DNA of 30,742 bases from CBDHHC01 sp050633205. Lineage in GTDB: Bacteria > Pseudomonadota > Alphaproteobacteria > Rhizobiales > CBDHHC01. Shown in pieces: positions 24,995 to 30,742 of this stretch (positions within the stretch are counted from its first letter, which is position 1; every line of letters starts with the position of its first letter). A program made the translations under genes and the position numbers. The notes under the pieces were generated by a model. The model did not search any database. It had not been told where the DNA came from and worked only from the letters and a program-made list of their open reading frames with translations. The stretch covers positions 1-30,742 of the forward strand of contig JBOEGA010000139.1 of the NCBI GenBank assembly GCA_050633205.1, written 5' to 3'.

Positions 24995-25508
24995 CAAAGT
25001 TTTACGAGCTTAGCAAATTGTCTAATAATATGAACCACTCACATCATAATGTTCATTTATTAACGTAATCCCACCCAAAAAATGTCTTATTTTACTGGCC
25101 TAATCTTCGAATGTGAGCTGGTTAACAATCTCTGCTGGCGCAAAAGATGATTGTTACAAAGACCGGTTTTCCAAATTAGGCAAATTGAATGTTTTTTAAA
25201 CATCTCACTGCATTAATCATTACCGTTCCATACAGGTAGTGATATCGAGGGGATTCAATAATGATTCGCATCCATTTTTAGGAATCGCGATTTCATTGTA
25301 ACTATATGTAGTTTTGCACAAGGAAATTTTATGGAAAAATTTCCACTTTGTGTTTTGAGCCCATGTAGTTATGCGCAATCTACGCGCTTTTGACTTCAGC
25401 AAAATCTAGGAAGTTTATGATTTATCGTGAATTTACCAGTTTTTTGCCTCAAAATTCCCCTGATAAAAACGCAATGCCGAGTTTGAATAACGTGATGTAA
25501 ATTTATGT
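24995..25508. other. Gene-free region with several hairpins upstream of xerD
   Basis: 514 bases without a convincing gene. Inverted repeats: ATCATTACC (25216-25224) with GGTAGTGAT (25235-25243), one G-U pair; the palindrome AATCGCGATT (25283-25292); and GGAAATTTT-ATGGA-AAAATTTCC (25322-25344), a perfect 9-bp stem extended by CACAA/TTGTG around a small internal loop. A 6-codon frame (ATG 25260 to TAG) with GAGGGG before it lies between the first two. The reverse-strand frame at 25220-25402 lacks a ribosome-binding site and protein-like composition. The region may hold the xerD promoter and a structured 5' leader. Confidence 0.4.
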
Positions 25509-26516
25509 ATGAGACCCAAAGAGGTAAAATTGGTAGTGGTCAATAACAAACAGTTTTACGATTCCAGTAGTAATTCCACATCCAGCGATCATTTAGAGCT
25601 GTTTCTGGAAATGCTGAGTGCTGAGCGTGGATCCGCAACAAATACTTTGGATGCCTATCGGCGTGACCTGACTGACTTCCTGCAGTTTCTGGGTAGCAAC
25701 AATGCTACAATCCTGAATGCGGAAGCCACAAATATTCACGCTTATCTGGCCCATATTACCAGCACAGGACTGTCAGTCGCTTCAAAGGCAAGGCGTTTGT
25801 CTGCTATTAGACAATTTTTCCGCTTTGTAACTGCTGAAGGCTATCGCGAGTCAAACCCCGCTGCAAATATCGAGGGTCCGAAACGTGAAAGGCCTTTGCC
25901 GAAAACACTGACAATAAACGAAGTAGATCAGCTTATTGAAGCTGCCCGCTCCCGTGCACAAAGTGCGGAAGGTACAAGCCGCTTAAGGACACGCAGACTT
26001 TATTGCCTGCTTGAGGTACTTTACGCAACGGGGCTGAGAGCCACTGAACTGGTAGCACTTCCTCGCAATGCTTTGAACGGTGATGAGCACGTTCTTACTA
26101 TTAAAGGTAAGGCTGGCCGGGAAAGACTGGTTCCTCTGACTGAACCTGCGCAGCTTGCTATTAAAGAATATCTTGCTGAGTTAAAAGCAGTGAAAAATGG
26201 AGAGGAAGAAGTCTGGTTATTCCCGTCTAGAGGCCGCGAAGGTCACTTGACACGCCAGAGGCTTGCTCAGGAACTGAAAACCCTGGCAGAAGAAGCTAAC
26301 CTCGATCCGAAACGCGTTTCGCCACATGTACTAAGACACGCATTTGCCAGCCATATGCTGGAAAATGGTGCTGATCTTAAAGCCGTCCAACAGCTACTTG
26401 GCCACGCAGATATTTCGACTACTCAAATCTATACGCATGTCGCGGAAGAGCGTTTAAAACAATTCGTTCAGGCTCATCACCCGATTGCAAAACAAAAATA
26501 CGCTACAGGAACTTAA
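25509..26516 (+). CDS. xerD: Site-specific tyrosine recombinase XerD
   Basis: 335 aa. Resolves chromosome dimers at dif together with XerC. N-terminal SAM-like core-binding domain (about 27-112; LEMLSAERGSATNTLDAYRRDL) and C-terminal catalytic domain with R177 (ATGLRATEL), the K199/K201 beta-hairpin lysine (IKGKAGRER), H273-R276 (HVLRH), H299 (LLGHADI) and the nucleophile Y308 (TQIYTHV). Start uncertain: ATG 25509 has no ribosome-binding site, while AGAGGT followed 5-6 bases later by TTG 25530 would give 328 aa. Both leave an N-terminal extension relative to E. coli XerD (298 aa). The XerD rather than XerC assignment rests on the accA neighbourhood and overall similarity. Confidence 0.9.
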   Translation: MRPKEVKLVVVNNKQFYDSSSNSTSSDHLELFLEMLSAERGSATNTLDAYRRDLTDFLQFLGSNNATILNAEATNIHAYLAHITSTGLSVASKARRLSAIRQFFRFVTAEGYRESNPAANIEGPKRERPLPKTLTINEVDQLIEAARSRAQSAEGTSRLRTRRLYCLLEVLYATGLRATELVALPRNALNGDEHVLTIKGKAGRERLVPLTEPAQLAIKEYLAELKAVKNGEEEVWLFPSRGREGHLTRQRLAQELKTLAEEANLDPKRVSPHVLRHAFASHMLENGADLKAVQQLLGHADISTTQIYTHVAEERLKQFVQAHHPIAKQKYATGT

Positions 26517-26539
26517 TATTGTTCCTTAGCGCATCATCG

Positions 26540-26592
26540 GAGCCTTATGCCAGATTTAACTACTTAATTGAGTGAGATCCGGCATAGGGCTC
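26540..26592 (+). repeat. Inverted repeat after xerD
   Basis: GAGCCTTATGCC (26540-26551) and GGCATAGGGCTC (26581-26592) form a 12-bp stem with one G-U pair and a 29-nt loop, starting 24 bases after the xerD stop. There is no T run, so it could be a processing or stabilising hairpin, or a Rho-type end, rather than an intrinsic terminator. Confidence 0.5.
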
Positions 26593-26663
26593 AACCACAC
26601 CAATCATTGACATACTGTCCCCTGATGTATTAACCCTAGAAAAATTATTATCCTTTTTAGTGT

Positions 26664-26704
26664 TATAATCTGTTACAACACGTGTTGGGTTTAAGCATGC
26701 TTAA
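26664..26704 (+). promoter_or_regulatory. accA promoter region with two palindromes
   Basis: A perfect -10 hexamer TATAAT (26664-26669), without a good -35, is followed at the expected start site by the perfect 12-bp palindrome CAACACGTGTTG (26676-26687) and then the perfect 14-bp palindrome TTAAGCATGCTTAA (26691-26704). A second TATAAT lies at 26717-26722. The dyads could be operators for a repressor of fatty-acid synthesis; that is inference. Confidence 0.5.
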
Positions 26705-26766
26705 CAGGCCTAAACCTATAATATGACAGGCTTTATGCCTCAAGTTGGCTGGGAATGGAGTAAAAT

Positions 26767-27747
26767 ATGGCGACCGCGAATGCGCCTGCTCACATGCGTA
26801 CATATCTGGATTTCGAAAAACCAATTGCAGAACTTGAAAGTAAAGTCGCAGAATTGCGCTCGCTTTCTGCTGATGAAGACTCAGTTTCCATCAGTGACGA
26901 GATCTCCAAACTGGAAATAAAGGCTCAGGAAGCACTGGTCGCTACATATGCGAACCTGACCCCCTGGCAGAAAACTCAGGTTGCAAGACACCCGGACCGT
27001 CCTCACTTCGCTGATTATATTGAGCGCTTGGTAGAAGACTTCACTCCACTGGCTGGTGACCGCTACTTCTCTGAAGACCATGCAATAGTTTCAGGCCTTG
27101 GCAGTTTTAAAGGCCGTTCTGTAATGGTAATCGGTCATGAAAAAGGTTCTGATACAGAAAGCCGCATCAAACATAACTTCGGCATGGCAAGACCGGAAGG
27201 CTACCGTAAAGCTGTACGCCTTATGGAAATGGCAGATCGTTTTGGACTTCCTGTTCTGACATTTGTAGATACCGCTGGTGCTTATCCGGGTATCGGTGCA
27301 GAAGAACGGGGACAGTCAGAAGCTATTGCCCGCTCAACAGATTGCTGCCTTGGACTTGGTGTACCTATTATTTCCGTTATCATCGGTGAAGGTGGATCAG
27401 GCGGTGCGGTAGCAATCGCAACAGCAAACAAAGTGATGATGCTGGAACATTCCATCTATACGGTTGCCTCTCCTGAAGCCGCAGCTTCTATTCTCTGGAG
27501 AGACTCCAATCGTGCAAAAGATGCAGCAACCAATATGAAAATTACAGCTCAGGATCTGGATAACCTCGGTGTTATTGATCACATTATTCCTGAGCCGACC
27601 GGTGGAGCTCACCGGGAAATGATTCAGGCAATAAATGAAACCGGAATGCAGATAGAAAAGGTTTTATCTCAGTTCGATAACATGAAACCTGCCGAAATCA
27701 GAAAGCAAAGACAGGATAAATTCCTTCAGATTGGTGTATCTTTATAA
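26767..27747 (+). CDS. accA: Acetyl-CoA carboxylase carboxyltransferase subunit alpha
   Basis: 326 aa, normal length. With AccD it transfers the carboxyl group from biotin to acetyl-CoA to make malonyl-CoA, the first committed step of fatty-acid synthesis. The N-terminal helical region (YLDFEKPIAELESKVAELR) and the crotonase-like core with LPVLTFVDTAGAYPGIGAEERGQ, the oxyanion glycine loop IGEGGSGGAVAIA and MLEHSIYTVASPEAAASILW are canonical. GGAG lies 6 bases before the ATG. It follows xerD by about 250 bases with its own promoter and ends at a strong terminator, so it is monocistronic. Confidence 0.97.
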   Translation: MATANAPAHMRTYLDFEKPIAELESKVAELRSLSADEDSVSISDEISKLEIKAQEALVATYANLTPWQKTQVARHPDRPHFADYIERLVEDFTPLAGDRYFSEDHAIVSGLGSFKGRSVMVIGHEKGSDTESRIKHNFGMARPEGYRKAVRLMEMADRFGLPVLTFVDTAGAYPGIGAEERGQSEAIARSTDCCLGLGVPIISVIIGEGGSGGAVAIATANKVMMLEHSIYTVASPEAAASILWRDSNRAKDAATNMKITAQDLDNLGVIDHIIPEPTGGAHREMIQAINETGMQIEKVLSQFDNMKPAEIRKQRQDKFLQIGVSL

Positions 27748-27788
27748 GATCAACCACATATTTAACTTGTTTTTAACTAGAGACTCTG

Positions 27789-27830
27789 AAAAGCACTATT
27801 GCAGAAACTATGCAATGGTGCTTTTTATAT
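27789..27830 (+). terminator. Rho-independent terminator after accA
   Basis: AAAAGCACTATTGCA (27789-27803) pairs with TGCAATGGTGCTTTT (27811-27825) over a 7-nt loop: 15 bp with a single G-U pair, followed by TTATATTTG. It starts 42 bases after the accA stop. The strongest terminator in the window. Confidence 0.88.
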
Positions 27831-27901
27831 TTGTGCTGGACGTTTTTAAATAACATCGAATATCTATCGACTATCTGCTTGCAAAAGCACGGGGGCGCTT
27901 A

Positions 27902-28807
27902 ATGTGGGCTAAGAGACTAATAACATTATTTATTCTAACACTCGTTGTTGCAGCCTGCGGCCGCGAAGCACCTCCACATCTGAGGTCCCTCTCCAGTGCA
28001 GTCATCTCTCAACTGGCACTGAAAGGGATGCGCGCTGACACCCCGATTTTCATACGTGTATTTAAAGAAGAATCTGAACTGGAGGTCTGGAAACCAAAAA
28101 ACGACGGTTATTATCACCTCTTCAAAACATATCAGATTTGTAAATGGTCAGGAAAACTCGGCCCTAAACTGAAAACAGGTGATAAACAGGCCCCAGAAGG
28201 TTTCTACAACGTTTCTAACAGACAGATGAACCCCTCAAGCAAATATCACCTGTCATTCAACCTGGGCTTCCCAAATGCATTTGACAGGGCCCACAGGCGT
28301 ACGGGCTCTCACCTGATGATTCATGGAAACTGTAAATCCAAAGGCTGTTACGCCATGACAGATGCGCTGGTTGAAGAAATTTACCTACTCGCCAGAGACG
28401 CATTTATTGGTGGTCAGAAAAGCTTTCCTGTACACGCATTTCCATTTCGGATGAATACCAGGAACATGGAACGCTACAGAAACCATAAATGGATCGGCTT
28501 CTGGGAAACATTAAAGGAAGGCTACGACCAGTTCGAACTGACAAGAAAACCACCGTCAGTTTCAGTATGCGGTAAAAACTACCTGATAAACGCCTCCTTC
28601 ATTCACCCTCGCCGGAGAGTGCACCCGAGACGTCCCTGCCCACCCTATAGAAAAATTCAGCATGCTATCTATCTTGGCAAACCAAAAGTCAGAAACACAT
28701 CCTCTACAGGAATATTGCTGGAAGATGCCTCAACACTACTGGAGAAGTTCAGAACCAGTGTAAATGATATACAGACACTTCCAGACGATGAAATACAGGC
28801 AGATTAA
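27902..28807 (+). CDS. L,D-transpeptidase (YkuD/YafK type), predicted lipoprotein
   Basis: 301 aa. The signal sequence ends in a lipobox, LVVAAC, with C19 the predicted lipidation site, so it should be anchored in the periplasm. The catalytic signature is HGNCKSKGC (H141, C149) in a YkuD domain of about residues 48-195 with GDKQAPEGFY and FNLGFPNAFDR, features of the YafK-like branch. Such enzymes form 3-3 crosslinks, attach or release envelope proteins at meso-diaminopimelate. A C-terminal stretch of about 100 residues follows the catalytic domain; its role is not recognised. The ATG has only a G-rich (GGGGGCG) upstream tract. A close paralogue begins at 30098. Confidence 0.9.
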   Translation: MWAKRLITLFILTLVVAACGREAPPHLRSLSSAVISQLALKGMRADTPIFIRVFKEESELEVWKPKNDGYYHLFKTYQICKWSGKLGPKLKTGDKQAPEGFYNVSNRQMNPSSKYHLSFNLGFPNAFDRAHRRTGSHLMIHGNCKSKGCYAMTDALVEEIYLLARDAFIGGQKSFPVHAFPFRMNTRNMERYRNHKWIGFWETLKEGYDQFELTRKPPSVSVCGKNYLINASFIHPRRRVHPRRPCPPYRKIQHAIYLGKPKVRNTSSTGILLEDASTLLEKFRTSVNDIQTLPDDEIQAD

Positions 28808-28809
28808 CA

Positions 28810-28831
28810 GGAGCATTGATACCAATGCTCC
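28810..28831. terminator. Hairpin between convergent genes
   Basis: GGAGCATT (28810-28817) and AATGCTCC (28824-28831) form a perfect 8-bp stem with a 6-nt loop, 2 bases after the transpeptidase stop and 9 bases before the end of the DUF2852 gene. Probably bidirectional; the flanking T content is modest. Confidence 0.6.
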
Positions 28832-28840
28832 TTCGCTACT

Positions 28841-29197
28841 TTATACTGCGCCAGCTTCTGGCTTGCTCCGCTCAGTCATAAATTGATCAAATTCTTTTTG
28901 ATCCTTTGCAAGCTTTAAACGCTCCAGGAACATTTGAAACTCTTTCTGCTCTTCTTCTAACCGACGTAGCGCCTCGTCTTTATATTCATCAAATGCCAGG
29001 TTCCCCGATGAGCCCCCACGACTATATCCATGCGACCATTTCTTCCATTTTGAACCGTTACATTTTCCCATTTTTCCACTCCAGAACATATAACCAAGTA
29101 CGGCGAGACCAATTGGCCAGAAAACGATAAACCCGACAACCATCATGCCGATCATTACCGGTTTTGGCATTTCATCTACAAATTGAGTAAACGTCAT
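28841..29197 (-). CDS. DUF2852 family membrane protein
   Basis: 118 aa from ATG 29197. Longer frames reach 29269, but GGAG lies 6 bases before this ATG and the longer form would start inside the operator, so this start is firm. One hydrophobic segment (about residues 12-36; MVVGFIVFWPIGLAVLGYMFW) precedes a hydrophilic tail containing SSGNLAFDEYKDEALRRLEEEQKEF and DQKEFDQFM, the conserved end of the family. DUF2852 proteins are small, largely alphaproteobacterial and of unknown function. It lies downstream of a TetR gene on the same strand, and its -10 is inside a copy of the TetR-associated 17-bp palindrome. Confidence 0.85.
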   Translation of the reverse strand: MTFTQFVDEMPKPVMIGMMVVGFIVFWPIGLAVLGYMFWSGKMGKCNGSKWKKWSHGYSRGGSSGNLAFDEYKDEALRRLEEEQKEFQMFLERLKLAKDQKEFDQFMTERSKPEAGAV

Positions 29198-29217
29198 AAA
29201 AAACTCCATCCTCTGCA

Positions 29218-29234
29218 TGTAAATTATATTTACA
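29218..29234. promoter_or_regulatory. Candidate TetR operator over the DUF2852 promoter
   Basis: TGTAAAT-TAT-ATTTACA, a perfect 7+3+7 palindrome 21 bases upstream of the DUF2852 ATG. Read on the minus strand it contains TATAAT (29228-29223), a perfect -10, so a bound repressor would block the promoter. It matches the site at the tetR start in both outer arms. Confidence 0.65.
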
Positions 29235-29319
29235 TATTTGGGGATGTGATGCAACATTTCAAGATGCATTAGGAAATAATCCGCTTAATACGCCTGAAAA
29301 CAGACCGGAAAGCTCCCAG

Positions 29320-29937
29320 TCAGATACCCAGCCCCTTGAGGTATATTTCAATATTTCTGGTTAATAGCCTTACAGGATCAACTCTCACGGCATGATCTCC
29401 GTCTCTCCTCACCATAACTGCCGCACCATGAGACATGGAACTGATATGAAAAGCGATTTCTTCTGCAGAAATATCCTCTGCCGCGATACTATGCTGCTTA
29501 ATATTCTCCGCAACGCGAAATAACTGATTAAATGCAAGCTCCCCTGCCTGTTTTAATTCCTCATTTTCATGGTCACTTCGGTTCGCTTCAAACATCGCCT
29601 GATAAAAAGCCTTCTCTTTATAGGCAAATTCAATATAGGCTGCCCCCATACGCATAAAGGCAGTTTTCCAGTCTGGCTCACCATCAGCCCATGATTTCTG
29701 CAGTATCCGGTTGAACGCTTTAAAACCATGCAATGCAACTTCACACAGCAAACTGTTCTGATCTTTAAAATGCCGATAGGGTGCTCCGGGACTGACCTTG
29801 GCAAGCTTGGCTGCCTCGACCAGAGTAAAACCATGAGGGCCTTTTTGTAGAATTAACTGCTTGGCAGCGAGCACAAGCGCCTCACGCAGGTTTCCGTGAT
29901 GGTAGCCTTTTCTTTGAATATTTTTTGATGATGTCAT
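29320..29937 (-). CDS. TetR-family transcriptional regulator
   Basis: 205 aa. The N-terminal DNA-binding domain (about 10-60) begins GYHHGNLREALVLAAKQLI and has the helix-turn-helix TLVEAAKLAKVSPGAPYRHF. The C-terminal ligand domain (about 80-200) resembles the TetR_C_33/WHG type (AYIEFAYKEKAFYQAMFE). It is likely a repressor released by a small hydrophobic ligand. No ribosome-binding site precedes the ATG at 29937, and a 17-bp palindrome abuts it, so the mRNA may be leaderless and the gene autorepressed. It lies upstream of the DUF2852 gene, which bears the same palindrome. Confidence 0.9.
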   Translation of the reverse strand: MTSSKNIQRKGYHHGNLREALVLAAKQLILQKGPHGFTLVEAAKLAKVSPGAPYRHFKDQNSLLCEVALHGFKAFNRILQKSWADGEPDWKTAFMRMGAAYIEFAYKEKAFYQAMFEANRSDHENEELKQAGELAFNQLFRVAENIKQHSIAAEDISAEEIAFHISSMSHGAAVMVRRDGDHAVRVDPVRLLTRNIEIYLKGLGI

Positions 29938-29953
29938 GTAAATAGCTTTTACA
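29937..29953. promoter_or_regulatory. Candidate TetR operator at the tetR start
   Basis: TGTAAAT-AGC-TTTTACA, arms TGTAAA/TTTACA, with the flanking bases extending the dyad by one (ATGTAAA/TTTACAT). It abuts the tetR start codon and agrees with the DUF2852 site in 13 of 17 positions, all six bases of both arm ends included. Fits autoregulation. Confidence 0.65.
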
Positions 29954-30053
29954 TAATTTTGATTACTACGTCACTAGAAAAAATCCCAACACCCTGAATT
30001 AGATAGTTTGCCGGAATAATTTGATCTCCCTAACTTCTTAAAAATAATTTTTG

Positions 30054-30059
30054 TATAAT
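30054..30059 (+). promoter_or_regulatory. Candidate -10 of the second transpeptidase gene
   Basis: TATAAT, a perfect -10 hexamer, 38 bases before the ATG at 30098. No good -35 was seen. It lies about 100 bases from the TetR site at 29937-29953, so direct repression by the same site is not obvious. Confidence 0.4.
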
Positions 30060-30097
30060 TATATAAATGCATTGGTATTTTGTGGTCCGGAGATAAC

Positions 30098-30742
30098 ATG
30101 AAAACATTCAAACGAATTTTATTTTTTATCCTGATCCCTGCAATATTGACCTGCATAGCATATGCTCCACAAATCAATACCTATCTCAAAACAAATAAGG
30201 GACTGATCAAGATAACTCAGAGAAAGCTGTTCAGCTATCTGAATATTCCTCTATTGGGAACACCTGACCTGAAAAGACTACACCAACGGCTTAAGGAGAA
30301 GGGTGTAAAACTTGGTGATCCGATTTTTATGCGCATCTTTAAAAAAGAGTCTGAGCTTGAGTTATGGATTAAAAGGGAAGATAAGTTCGTCCTCTTCACG
30401 ACCTACCCCATATGCACATGGTCCGGTTATCTTGGACCCAAACTGAAAAGAGGGGACCGCCAGGCCCCGGAAGGCTTCTACACTGTCAGCAAAGGCCAGC
30501 TCAATCCGAACTCAAAATATCATAGATCATTCAACCTCGGATACCCAAACCTCTTTGACAGGGAACACAAGCGGACAGGAGATTACCTGATGGTCCATGG
30601 CAATTGTGTTTCTGCAGGTTGCTATGCGATGACAGATCCGGTTATCACTGAAATATGGTCAATTGTAACTGCTTCTCTCAAGAATGGGCAAAAGAGATTT
30701 CATGTCCATGCCTTCCCTTTCCGAATGACTGAAATCAACCTG
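30098..30742 (+). CDS. L,D-transpeptidase (YkuD/YafK type), second paralogue, 3' end outside window
   Basis: 215 residues visible from ATG 30098, open to the last base. GGAG lies 5 bases before the ATG. The N-terminus (RILFFILIPAILTCIAYA) is an uncleaved anchor or signal peptide without a clear lipobox, then a linker of about 50 residues leads into the YkuD domain. The catalytic motif is HGNCVSAGC (H168, C175). It is strongly similar to the lipoprotein transpeptidase at 27902, sharing segments such as LGPKLK, RQAPEGFY and HAFPFRM; by eye more than half of the aligned core positions agree. The pair arose by duplication and differs mainly in how the enzyme is anchored. Confidence 0.9.
   Translation, partial: MKTFKRILFFILIPAILTCIAYAPQINTYLKTNKGLIKITQRKLFSYLNIPLLGTPDLKRLHQRLKEKGVKLGDPIFMRIFKKESELELWIKREDKFVLFTTYPICTWSGYLGPKLKRGDRQAPEGFYTVSKGQLNPNSKYHRSFNLGYPNLFDREHKRTGDYLMVHGNCVSAGCYAMTDPVITEIWSIVTASLKNGQKRFHVHAFPFRMTEINL

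Noticed and set aside
25260..25280. Six-codon leader peptide frame behind GAGGGG
   Set aside because: No run of a regulatory amino acid and no attached attenuator; likely chance.
25220..25402. 60-codon minus-strand frame upstream of xerD
   Set aside because: No ribosome-binding site and random-looking composition; it overlaps several inverted repeats that explain the region better.
24697..25508. A dif site near xerD
   Set aside because: I found no 28-bp sequence with the two-arm ATAA/TTAT spacing of dif; dif is normally at the replication terminus, not beside xerD.
1..30742. tRNA, rRNA, CRISPR, insertion sequences, prophage or toxin-antitoxin genes
   Set aside because: Reading the intergenic gaps gave no cloverleaf, no regularly spaced repeats, no transposase and no terminal inverted repeats with target duplications.

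Overview
The window is a core chromosomal stretch from an alphaproteobacterium, moderately AT-rich for the class. I place it near the Hyphomicrobiales (Rhizobiales). The basis is the alphaproteobacterial type of SerC with its RNA leader, a CobS/CobT pair beside bolA, dnaJ, rpmB and a DUF3108 gene, a SUV3-like helicase followed by an S4 protein, the aroK-aroB-CBS transporter cluster, xerD next to accA, and a DUF2852 protein. These assignments come from reading the translations; no database search was run. I see no phage, IS element, integron, CRISPR array, rRNA or tRNA.

Layout. 1-2371: the 3' end of pepN (aminopeptidase N), a secreted D,D-carboxypeptidase and a small secreted cysteine-containing protein. 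2499-4258: a stand-alone beta-ketoacyl-ACP synthase II gene behind a MarR regulator, with two copies of a nearly identical 12-bp site, one before each gene. 4378-7948: a small acidic protein, then serC-serA (phosphoserine pathway) with a structured leader before serC. 8240-10144: a secreted polysaccharide deacetylase and an orphan solute-binding protein. 10113-14411: a minus-strand operon of SUV3-like helicase, S4 RNA-binding protein and membrane fatty-acid hydroxylase/sterol desaturase. 14683-21506: DUF3108 protein, ribosomal protein L28, an anchored phytase-like esterase, CobT and CobS, a J-domain protein and BolA. 21487-24663: CBS-domain transporter, aroB, aroK. 24851-27830: a 47-residue membrane protein, xerD, and accA with a strong terminator. 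27902-30742: two paralogous L,D-transpeptidases flanking a DUF2852 protein and a TetR regulator; the second runs off the window.

How the genes work together. Most are housekeeping: serine and shikimate synthesis, fatty-acid initiation (AccA), ribosome and RNA handling, chromosome dimer resolution. A second theme is the envelope: a D,D-carboxypeptidase, a NodB-type deacetylase, two L,D-transpeptidases and an anchored esterase-like protein.

The most useful new observations are regulatory: a TetR circuit with two 17-bp operators, one over the tetR start and one containing the -10 of the DUF2852 gene; a MarR circuit with a repeated site; the serC leader with mutually exclusive hairpins; and two adjacent palindromes just downstream of the accA -10. 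I found no clear case of an exotic undescribed defence or mobile system here.
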